Origin: Thermohalobaculum sp039185235
GTDB taxonomy: Bacteria; Pseudomonadota; Alphaproteobacteria; Rhodobacterales; Rhodobacteraceae
DNA: 8,980 nucleotides
NCBI GenBank assembly: GCA_039185235.1
Contig: JBCDAS010000177.1
Coordinates: 1-8,980, forward strand
Direction of reading: 5' to 3'
Part shown: one piece after another, positions 1 through 5,404 of the stretch
How positions within the stretch are numbered: position 1 is the stretch's first letter
How the letters are laid out: each line of letters begins with the position of its first letter
Translations under genes and position numbers: made by a program
The notes under the pieces: generated by a model
What the model was told of the DNA's origin: nothing
The model's input: only the letters and a program-made list of their open reading frames with translations
Databases searched by the model: none

Positions 1-737
1 AAGAGCCGATGCCGATCAATCAGGTCCACCGGTTGGGTATGGGTGATGCGATCACCAAGTCCTACAAAATGGTCTGCAAGGGCCCGTTCAACCCGGCTGA
101 CCACCTGCTGATGCTGAAACTTCGAAACCGCGTGCTTCGTGGGATCGTAAGCAACAAGGCAGATATCAACTTCATCAAGTCTCACAACATCAAAAACCAG
201 GCTTTCGGGCACACGCTGATCCCGACCGAGTTCTCTCGCGCGGCTGTCTATATCATCCGCGATCCGCGCGACATGGTTATCTCGTATGCGAAACACTATG
301 GTCAGACGATCGACAAAGCGATCGACTCGGTCAGCAATGGTGACAATACGACGGCCGCAAACGACGATTCGGTGAAGCAGTATCTTGGGACCTGGTCACA
401 GCATGTGGAGGCATGGACCAAGGCAAAGGATGTCCCTCTCGTGGTGCAACGGTACGAGGACATGATCGACAAGCCGAAGGAGACGTTCAGCGAATTGCTC
501 AAGTTTCTGGGCATTCCTTATGACGATGCGCAACTAGAGAAGGCGATCTCATTCTCCTCCATCGGAGAGATGAAAAAGCAGGAGAAAGTCGAGCCCTTTA
601 TCGAACGCTCCTCGAACTCCCAAACCTTCTTTGGCAGGGGCACCAGCGGACACTGGCGCGAGGTTCTGACCGCGGAACAGGCTGCGAAGATCGAGAAGCT
701 CCACGGCAAAGTGATGCGTAAGTTTGGATATCTCTGA
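1..737 (+). CDS. Sulfotransferase family protein, 5' part outside window
   Basis: This is the C-terminal part of a PAPS-dependent sulfotransferase, an enzyme that moves a sulfuryl group from PAPS to a hydroxyl or amine of a small molecule, lipid or glycan. The frame stays open to the window edge and the family's N-terminal YPKSGNTW loop is missing, so the ATG at 9 is internal and the gene starts upstream. Visible motifs (numbered from that ATG) are the KSH segment near residue 58, the 3'-phosphate-binding block YIIRDPRDMVISY near 82-94, RYEDM near 148-152, and the late FGRGTSGHW block near 209-217, which corresponds to the family's RKGxxGxW. It aligns along its length with the next gene, so the two are tandem paralogues. 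Its TGA shares one base with the next ATG, which suggests coupled translation. The acceptor cannot be read from sequence. Confidence 0.85.
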   Translation, partial: EPMPINQVHRLGMGDAITKSYKMVCKGPFNPADHLLMLKLRNRVLRGIVSNKADINFIKSHNIKNQAFGHTLIPTEFSRAAVYIIRDPRDMVISYAKHYGQTIDKAIDSVSNGDNTTAANDDSVKQYLGTWSQHVEAWTKAKDVPLVVQRYEDMIDKPKETFSELLKFLGIPYDDAQLEKAISFSSIGEMKKQEKVEPFIERSSNSQTFFGRGTSGHWREVLTAEQAAKIEKLHGKVMRKFGYL

Positions 738-1600
738 TGTCGATGAACAAGATCATCTGGCTCGCCTCGTATCCAAAATCCGGAAACACCTGGACCCGGA
801 TCCTGCTTGGCAATTATCTGTTGAGCGACAAACAGGCGATCTCGATCAACGAGCTCTCGAAAGTCACCAAGACCGATGTGCGCCAGGACCTCTACGACAA
901 GGCCGCGGGCCGGCCGTTTGTTGCCAATGACTTTGATGACGCGATCGCTCTGCGCCCAAAGGTTCAGCGGATCATCGCGGCAGAATCTCAAGGCCATCAG
1001 TTTGTGAAGACACATTCGAAGATCGAACGGATTGGCAATGTTGACTTAATCCTGCCCGAGGTGACGGCGGCAGCTGTCTACATCATGCGCAATCCCTTTG
1101 ATGTCGCGCCGTCATTTGCTCATCATACCGGCCAGTCGATTGATGAGATCATCGATAATATGACGAACCCACGGATGATTTTCTCCTCCCAGACGCAGAT
1201 CATGGAAGTTCTGGGGAGCTGGGATGCCCATGTGGCGAGCTGGCTCAACGCGCCTGGTCTGCCGCGCCATGTCATGCGCTATGAAGATATGATCGGCGAT
1301 ACCGAGAAGACGATCCGCGGGCTGCTGCAATTCCTGCAAGTGCCGGTGCGCGATGGCCCGTTGCGCCGAGCGATCCGAATGTCCAGTTTCAAGGAGTTGC
1401 AAAAGCAAGAGGCGACGCGGGGCTTTCGAGAACGCCCGCAACAGGTCGACAAGTTTTTCCGGAAAGGCAGGTCGGGCTCGTGGCGCGATGAACTCACGCC
1501 GGCTCAAGTCGGTCGGATCAGGGAGGCGTTTCTCCCGACCCTTGAGGCCCACTATCCGGAAATGCTGGGCGAGACCGATGCATTTGCGAGCTCTGGATGA
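737..1600 (+). CDS. Sulfotransferase family protein (complete paralogue)
   Basis: A complete 287-residue PAPS-dependent sulfotransferase, a normal length for the soluble bacterial family, with no signal peptide. Motifs in order are the 5'-phosphosulfate loop YPKSGNTW (12-19), FVKTH (89-93, with His93 at the position of the SULT catalytic base), the 3'-phosphate block YIMRNPFDVAPSF (115-127), RYEDM (181-185) and RKGRSGSW (242-249). All cofactor-binding motifs look intact, so the enzyme is probably active. The start is fixed by the TGATG junction with the upstream paralogue, and the stop overlaps the next gene in ATGA. No strong Shine-Dalgarno precedes the start, in line with translational coupling. 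The 3'-phosphate block reads RNPFDV here and RDPRDM in the partner, so the copies have diverged and may use different acceptors (inference). Confidence 0.9.
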   Translation: MSMNKIIWLASYPKSGNTWTRILLGNYLLSDKQAISINELSKVTKTDVRQDLYDKAAGRPFVANDFDDAIALRPKVQRIIAAESQGHQFVKTHSKIERIGNVDLILPEVTAAAVYIMRNPFDVAPSFAHHTGQSIDEIIDNMTNPRMIFSSQTQIMEVLGSWDAHVASWLNAPGLPRHVMRYEDMIGDTEKTIRGLLQFLQVPVRDGPLRRAIRMSSFKELQKQEATRGFRERPQQVDKFFRKGRSGSWRDELTPAQVGRIREAFLPTLEAHYPEMLGETDAFASSG

Positions 1601-2250
1601 GCCTGTCCGAGGTCCAAGCACGGGTTGCGAAAGCGGCTGAGAAAGCCGGGCGTGCGGCAGGTCACGTCGCGCTGGTTGCGGTCTCAAAAGTGCAGCCCAT
1701 TGAACGGGTCGAGGCGGTGCTTGGCCAAGGGCATAGGATCTTTGGCGAGAACCGGGTCCAGGAAGCGCAAGGCAAGTGGCCTGCATTGAAGGAACGATTT
1801 CCCGGCGTGGAACTGCACCTAATTGGACCGCTTCAGACCAACAAAGCCCGGGCGGCGGCAGAGCTCTTCGATGTGATCCAATCGGTCGACCGTCCGAAAC
1901 TGGCGCGCAAGCTTGCGGATGTATTTGCCGAGACCGGCCAAGCTTTGCCTTGTTACCTGCAAGTCAACACCGGTGAGGAGCCTCAGAAAGCGGGCGTGCT
2001 GCCAGCTGATGCGGACAGTTTCATCGATGAGTGTCGCGACATGGAGATACCCATCGCTGGCCTGATGTGTATCCCTCCCGCCGAGGAAACACCCTCACTG
2101 CATTTCGCGCTGCTCGCAAAAATTGCCGAGAGGAACGGCCTTGCGGGCCTGTCGATGGGCATGAGTGGCGATTTTGAGCAGGCGATTGCGCTGGGGGCAA
2201 CCGCTGTGCGCGTTGGCTCAGCGCTCTTTGGTGCGCGCGACTACGGTTGA
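1597..2250 (+). CDS. yggS: YggS/PLPBP-family pyridoxal phosphate homeostasis protein
   Basis: A 217-residue single-domain PLP-binding protein of the YggS/PROSC family (E. coli YggS is 234 residues). It folds like the N-terminal barrel of alanine racemase. The family buffers cellular PLP and affects amino and keto acid balance; no enzyme reaction is established. Visible motifs are VAVSK with the PLP-binding Lys31, FGENRVQE near residues 50-57, HLIGPLQTNK near 71-80, SMGMSGDF near 187-194, and VRVGSALFGAR near the C-terminus. The start overlaps the preceding sulfotransferase stop in ATGA with no clear Shine-Dalgarno, so translation is probably coupled. Being last in a sulfotransferase chain is odd, because yggS more often sits near proC or cell-division genes. 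The stop TGA directly touches the stop of the opposing gene. Confidence 0.95.
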   Translation: MSLSEVQARVAKAAEKAGRAAGHVALVAVSKVQPIERVEAVLGQGHRIFGENRVQEAQGKWPALKERFPGVELHLIGPLQTNKARAAAELFDVIQSVDRPKLARKLADVFAETGQALPCYLQVNTGEEPQKAGVLPADADSFIDECRDMEIPIAGLMCIPPAEETPSLHFALLAKIAERNGLAGLSMGMSGDFEQAIALGATAVRVGSALFGARDYG

Positions 2251-3249
2251 TCAGCTCGCCAGTTTAAACGCTGCAGGTTCAGACAGCGTCGGTCGCAGCA
2301 TCTCGACCGCGCAGCCCCTTTGCACCAATCCGTGATGCAGTGCGGCCAGTTCGGCGTCAGATGTCGAAAGCGCCACGAAAGTGCCACCCGCCTTGGTCGT
2401 CTCGACGGCGCCCGCTAGCGAAGCCGTTGACAGAACACTGCGCTCAGCATCTCGCCGTGCCAACTCAAGCGTCTCAAATGGCAAGTTGGGCTCTACGGCG
2501 AGATGGTCTGCGGTTTGCAGCCTCGCCACCGCGCGCAGCGAGATCAGATCAGGCGCGCGTGCCGGGATCTCGATGAGCGTGACGACCCCGCCCGAGCGCT
2601 GCTTCGGAACCTGTCCAAGCGCAAGAACTTCATCAACCTCGCGTTCGGTCTGTTGCAGGCCGGTTTGGCGAACTTGTCGACGCATTGCGCCGAAGAACCA
2701 ATCCCAGAACGCCCGCCGATCGCGTGGTGCGATCCGATGGGCGACTTTTGGCCGGAGGCGGCCTGCGAGGCTGGCCAGTTGACCGAGGCCGGGTTCCAGC
2801 ATGGTTTCGATCGCCGATTTAATCCGCCGGGCGAGAACGGGCGCTGTGCCTTCGGTTCCGATAGCAATCACCACCGGATCTCGATCGACAATGGCGGGCA
2901 TGTTCACGTCGCACAGATGCGGCCGGTCGACCACGTTCACAAGCGCCCCAGCTTGACGGGCGAGATCGGCTGCAGCGGCGTCGAACCCGGCACACTCGGT
3001 CGCAACTACCACGAGGCGGGCGTTGAGATCCTCGAGGGCAAGGTCGCGCGCCACATGCTCGGCGCGCCCGGACTGCACCAATGCGCTGAGCTCTTCCGTT
3101 AGATCCTTGGCCATGATGATCAGCCGAGCTTCGGTCCTTGCCAATAGACGGCTCTTTTGCGCAGCCGTCTCACCACCGCCGATGATCACAATGGTCTCGT
3201 TTTTGGTGTTCAGGAAGAGAGGGAAGTTTCGCATCTCGCGCTGATCCAT
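2251..3249 (-). CDS. cysG: Siroheme synthase-like precorrin-2 dehydrogenase/ferrochelatase with decayed methyltransferase tail
   Basis: The N-terminal 210 or so residues match the CysG/Met8 dehydrogenase-ferrochelatase, which oxidises precorrin-2 with NAD and inserts iron to give siroheme for sulfite and nitrite reductases. Evidence is the NAD loop VIIGGGETAAQKS (21-33), NVVDRP with Asp108 at the position of the catalytic Asp of E. coli CysG, NMPAIVDRDPVVIAIGTEG and PVLARRIKSAIE (to 147). Residues about 219-320 still line up with the start of the uroporphyrinogen-III methyltransferase domain (SLRAVARLQTAD, LELARRDAER). However, its GAGPGD SAM motif has become IEIPARAP, GGDP is lost and the rest of the domain is absent: 332 residues in total against 457 in E. 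coli CysG. Methyltransferase activity is therefore unlikely and a separate CobA would be needed. The Met at residue 6 (position 3234) is an alternative start that matches the usual family N-terminus better. The symbol is given by homology to the N-terminal half only. Confidence 0.88.
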   Translation of the reverse strand: MDQREMRNFPLFLNTKNETIVIIGGGETAAQKSRLLARTEARLIIMAKDLTEELSALVQSGRAEHVARDLALEDLNARLVVVATECAGFDAAAADLARQAGALVNVVDRPHLCDVNMPAIVDRDPVVIAIGTEGTAPVLARRIKSAIETMLEPGLGQLASLAGRLRPKVAHRIAPRDRRAFWDWFFGAMRRQVRQTGLQQTEREVDEVLALGQVPKQRSGGVVTLIEIPARAPDLISLRAVARLQTADHLAVEPNLPFETLELARRDAERSVLSTASLAGAVETTKAGGTFVALSTSDAELAALHHGLVQRGCAVEMLRPTLSEPAAFKLAS

Positions 3250-3265
3250 CTAATGTGTTCTACAG

Positions 3266-3294
3266 AAAATAGCGCATCGCCCAATAATTTACAA
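3266..3294 (-). promoter_or_regulatory. Candidate sigma-70-type promoter for the siroheme synthase gene
   Basis: Reading the minus strand, TTGTAA (3294-3289) and TATTTT (3271-3266) are separated by exactly 17 bases, in an AT-rich stretch directly upstream of the gene. Each hexamer matches 4 of 6 consensus bases. Transcription would begin near 3259, leaving a leader of about 10 bases to the first ATG or 25 to the ATG at 3234. The amtB terminator lies just upstream, so this gene needs a promoter of its own here. The match is modest. Confidence 0.35.
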
Positions 3295-3321
3295 GAAGTA
3301 GAAGCAACACACTAATTCCAC

Positions 3322-3348
3322 AAAAAAGGCCCGGACAATGCCCGGGCC
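3322..3348 (-). terminator. Intrinsic terminator of the glnK-amtB operon
   Basis: On the minus strand GGCCCGG (3348-3342) pairs with CCGGGCC (3334-3328) across a 7-base loop and is followed at once by six T residues (3327-3322). This is a textbook GC stem plus U-tract, 43 bases past the amtB stop. The T run is on the minus strand, so it works for glnK-amtB and shields the siroheme synthase gene from read-through. Confidence 0.88.
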
Positions 3349-3352
3349 CAGG

Positions 3353-3375
3353 TGCGGAGGCCATATGCCTCCGCA
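3353..3375. repeat. Perfect 9-bp inverted repeat between the amtB stop and its terminator
   Basis: TGCGGAGGC (3353-3361) and GCCTCCGCA (3367-3375) form a perfect 9-bp stem with a CATAT loop. It sits 15 bases past the amtB stop and only 4 bases before the stem of the intrinsic terminator. No T run follows directly. It may add to termination or protect the 3' end of the mRNA from exonucleases; the role is inferred. Confidence 0.75.
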
Positions 3376-3390
3376 GGGGGGATCAACCCG

Positions 3391-4731
3391 TCAGATGAAC
3401 TGGGAGCCTTTGCCGAACTCCGGATAGGCTTCCATACCCAGTTCCGAGGCGTCGAGGCCTGCCAGCTGATCTTCATCAGATGCCCGGATCCCGATCGTTG
3501 CGTTCAGCAGGAACCAAACGATCAGCGAGGCGAAGAAGACGAAGACGCCAACCACGGCAATCGAGAACAACTGGACCCCGATATTCGCGTCGCTATTGGT
3601 CAGAACAACAGCGATGGTGCCCCAGATCCCTGCAAAGAGGTGGACCGGGATCGCGCCGACGACGTCATCGATTTTCAGCTTGTCGAGCAGAGGAACCGTG
3701 AACACCACGATTGCGCCACCGACAGCACCGATCACCGTTGACATAAACAGGCTTGGTGTCAGCGGCTCTGCCGTGATCGAGACGAGACCAGCCAATGCGC
3801 CATTCAGCACCATGGTCAGATCGACCTTGCCATAGACGACTTGCGTCAGGATCAACGCGGCAACAGCACCAGCAGCAGCTGCGCCATTGGTGTTGGCGAA
3901 GATCCGGCTGACATCGGCAACATCACCGATCGAGCCCATTGCGAGCTGCGAGCCGCCATTGAAGCCAAACCAGCCGAGCCACAAGATGAACACCCCGAGG
4001 GTTGCCAGCGGCAACGAAGAACCTGGCATCGGATTAACCGAGCCGTCTTCTTTGTACTTGCCAACCCGCGAGCCGAGGACGATCGCACCAGCAAGTGCAG
4101 CCCAGCCGCCGACCGAGTGCACAACGGTCGATCCTGCGAAGTCGAGGAAGCCCATGCCATCGAGCCAGCCGCCACCCCACTTCCAGGATGCTTGGACCGG
4201 ATAGATGATCGCGGTCAGGATGAAGGTGAAGATCAGGAACGGCCAGAGCTTGATCCGCTCCGCCAGAGCGCCTGAAACGATCGACGCCGTTGCCGCACAG
4301 AACATCAACTGGAAGAAGTAGTCCGACCCGGTTGATGCATAGTCGAGCGCATCCGCATCCTCTGCCGAGACACCGACAGGCTCAAGAACAGCAGATCCAA
4401 TCGCGCCGAGATAGCCCTCCATGATCCACGCATCGCCCGGATACATCAGCAGATAGCCAATGATCCAATAGCCAATCGCAGCGATCGAGAAGAGAGCCAC
4501 GTTCTTGGTACATTGCATGGCGACATTCTTCGAACGCACCAATCCAGCCTCGAGCATGGCAAAACCGCAAGCCATGAACATGACCAGGAAGCCGCCGATC
4601 AGGAACAGCAAGGTATTGAAAACAAATACAGAATGCGCTGGTACATCAACCGGTGCCTCCTGTGCGAAAGCGGGGGTCGCCACCACCGCAGCGAGGGCAG
4701 CGAGGCCCCCAAGCTTCATCATCTTTTTCAT
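3391..4731 (-). CDS. amtB: Ammonium transporter AmtB
   Basis: A 446-residue Amt/Mep/Rh-family inner-membrane channel that recruits ammonium and conducts ammonia into the cell. Residues 1-23 (MKKMMKLGG to TPAFA) look like a cleavable signal peptide, as in E. coli AmtB, followed by a run of hydrophobic segments that fits the usual eleven helices. Family marks are AMLEAGLVRSKN near 58-69, DFAGSTVVH holding Asp197 and pore His205, and IPVHLFAGIWG with the second pore His364. The C-terminal tail (RASDEDQLAG to YPEFG) is the type that contacts GlnK. I chose the start at 4731 because AGGGA lies 7 bases upstream and the product then begins with a normal signal peptide; an in-frame ATG at 4746 would add five residues and lacks a Shine-Dalgarno. 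It follows glnK by 20 bases and shares its promoter. Confidence 0.96.
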   Translation of the reverse strand: MKKMMKLGGLAALAAVVATPAFAQEAPVDVPAHSVFVFNTLLFLIGGFLVMFMACGFAMLEAGLVRSKNVAMQCTKNVALFSIAAIGYWIIGYLLMYPGDAWIMEGYLGAIGSAVLEPVGVSAEDADALDYASTGSDYFFQLMFCAATASIVSGALAERIKLWPFLIFTFILTAIIYPVQASWKWGGGWLDGMGFLDFAGSTVVHSVGGWAALAGAIVLGSRVGKYKEDGSVNPMPGSSLPLATLGVFILWLGWFGFNGGSQLAMGSIGDVADVSRIFANTNGAAAAGAVAALILTQVVYGKVDLTMVLNGALAGLVSITAEPLTPSLFMSTVIGAVGGAIVVFTVPLLDKLKIDDVVGAIPVHLFAGIWGTIAVVLTNSDANIGVQLFSIAVVGVFVFFASLIVWFLLNATIGIRASDEDQLAGLDASELGMEAYPEFGKGSQFI

Positions 4732-4738
4732 GGATGTA

Positions 4739-4743
4739 TCCCT
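4739..4743 (-). promoter_or_regulatory. Ribosome binding site deciding the amtB start
   Basis: AGGGA on the minus strand stands 7 bases before the ATG at 4731. The alternative ATG at 4746 has no purine-rich stretch in front of it, so this site favours the shorter AmtB product. Confidence 0.6.
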
Positions 4744-4751
4744 CATGGCGA

Positions 4752-5090
4752 TTAAAGCGCGTCTTCGTCGCGCTCGTCGGTCCGGACCCGAACAGCTTGT
4801 TCGACATCCTGGACGAAAATCTTGCCGTCCCCGATCTTACCGGTGCGCGCGGCGCCCGAGATCGTTTCGATCACTTTCTCGACCAGATCATCGGCGATGA
4901 CCGTCTCGAGTTTGATTTTTGGTACGAAGTTCACGATGTACTCAGCACCCCGATAGATCTCGGTGTGCCCGGCCTGGCGGCCGTAACCCTTCACCTCAGA
5001 GACCATAACGCCTTGCACACCGATTTCGGTGAGCGCCTCGCGGACCTCCTCGAGCTTGAAAGGTTTGATGATAGCGATGATCAGTTTCAT
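4752..5090 (-). CDS. glnK: Nitrogen regulatory protein PII (GlnK/GlnB family)
   Basis: A 112-residue PII protein, the usual length. It is a trimeric cytoplasmic sensor of ATP/ADP and 2-oxoglutarate that binds and blocks AmtB when nitrogen is plentiful. It starts MKLIIAIIKPFKLEEVR. The T-loop carries the uridylylation site Tyr51 in RGAEYIVNF, preceded by VKGYGRQAGHTEIY, and the B-loop TGKIGDGKIFV (83-93) with Lys90 is intact. The ORF extends 13 codons further upstream, but the family N-terminus and the GGGGAGAGG just before 5090 mark this ATG as the start. The name glnK rather than glnB rests on linkage to amtB. The stop lies 20 bases before the amtB start, giving the conserved glnK-amtB operon, and a sigma-54-like promoter precedes it. 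Confidence 0.96.
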   Translation of the reverse strand: MKLIIAIIKPFKLEEVREALTEIGVQGVMVSEVKGYGRQAGHTEIYRGAEYIVNFVPKIKLETVIADDLVEKVIETISGAARTGKIGDGKIFVQDVEQAVRVRTDERDEDAL

Positions 5091-5091
5091 G

Positions 5092-5100
5092 CCTCTCCCC
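5092..5100 (-). promoter_or_regulatory. Ribosome binding site of glnK
   Basis: GGGGAGAGG on the minus strand is a strong purine-rich Shine-Dalgarno placed directly before GC and the ATG at 5090. It supports the 112-residue start over the longer open frame. Confidence 0.65.
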
Positions 5101-5144
5101 GTCATCAGGTTTTTCTGGCCTAAGGCCATTACGGGCGGAGGGTT

Positions 5145-5159
5145 TCAAGATGCGTGCCA
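5145..5159 (-). promoter_or_regulatory. Sigma-54-like promoter of glnK-amtB
   Basis: On the minus strand TGGCAC (5159-5154), five bases, then TTGA (5148-5145) match the RpoN consensus TGGCAC-N5-TTGC with exact spacing and one mismatch, in the -12 GC. Transcription would start near 5134, about 44 bases before the glnK ATG. The position fits nitrogen-regulated (NtrC/RpoN) control, which is common for glnK-amtB operons. I did not find a clear NtrC enhancer palindrome upstream. Confidence 0.6.
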
Positions 5160-5404
5160 ACTCTGACCCAATTTGGCAACTCCCTGAATCTGCGAGAGGA
5201 ATCCCAGATGCTCCTGGGACGATGTCATGCAGTTGACAAAAAGGAGATCAAAATTTGCGCGAAATCTAATCACTGCCTAATTTTTAGACTCTGCTGCTAG
5301 AGCTCGCGTTTACGTGTTTCAAAGCTTATCTGCCGCGCGTGGGGCTGTTCCCTGCAGATCTGCGTGGTAGAGTCCATCCAACTGAACCGGGACAGGTCAG
5401 AGCA
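5160..5404. other. Divergent intergenic spacer between glnK-amtB and the penicillin-binding protein gene
   Basis: No coding region is supported here. The spacer must carry upstream control of glnK and the promoter of the penicillin-binding protein gene. A 6-bp inverted repeat TCCCAG/CTGGGA with a 6-base loop lies at 5202-5219 and might be an operator. TTGACA occurs at 5233-5238 on the plus strand, but no acceptable -10 hexamer stands 16-18 bases after it. A weak alternative pair is TTGCGC (5255-5260) and TAATTT (5278-5283), spaced 17. Confidence 0.5.

Noticed and set aside
2340..3102. Several plus-strand open frames of 78-199 residues across the siroheme synthase gene
   Set aside because: They lie opposite a clearly homologous minus-strand gene, show no family motifs and are rich in Arg, Ala and Pro as expected for shadow frames in GC-rich DNA.
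3841..4275. A 144-residue plus-strand open frame opposite amtB
   Set aside because: It is the antisense of highly conserved AmtB membrane segments and has no recognisable domain of its own.
5233..5261. TTGACA hexamer as the -35 box of a promoter for the penicillin-binding protein gene
   Set aside because: The hexamer is perfect, but no sequence resembling TATAAT occurs 16-18 bases downstream; the region reads TTTGCGCG. It was kept only as a note in the spacer entry.
5246..5270. Possible IHF site or ATTT/AAAT palindrome upstream of glnK
   Set aside because: The IHF consensus is not met at the downstream half, and the palindrome arms are only four bases with a non-symmetric centre.
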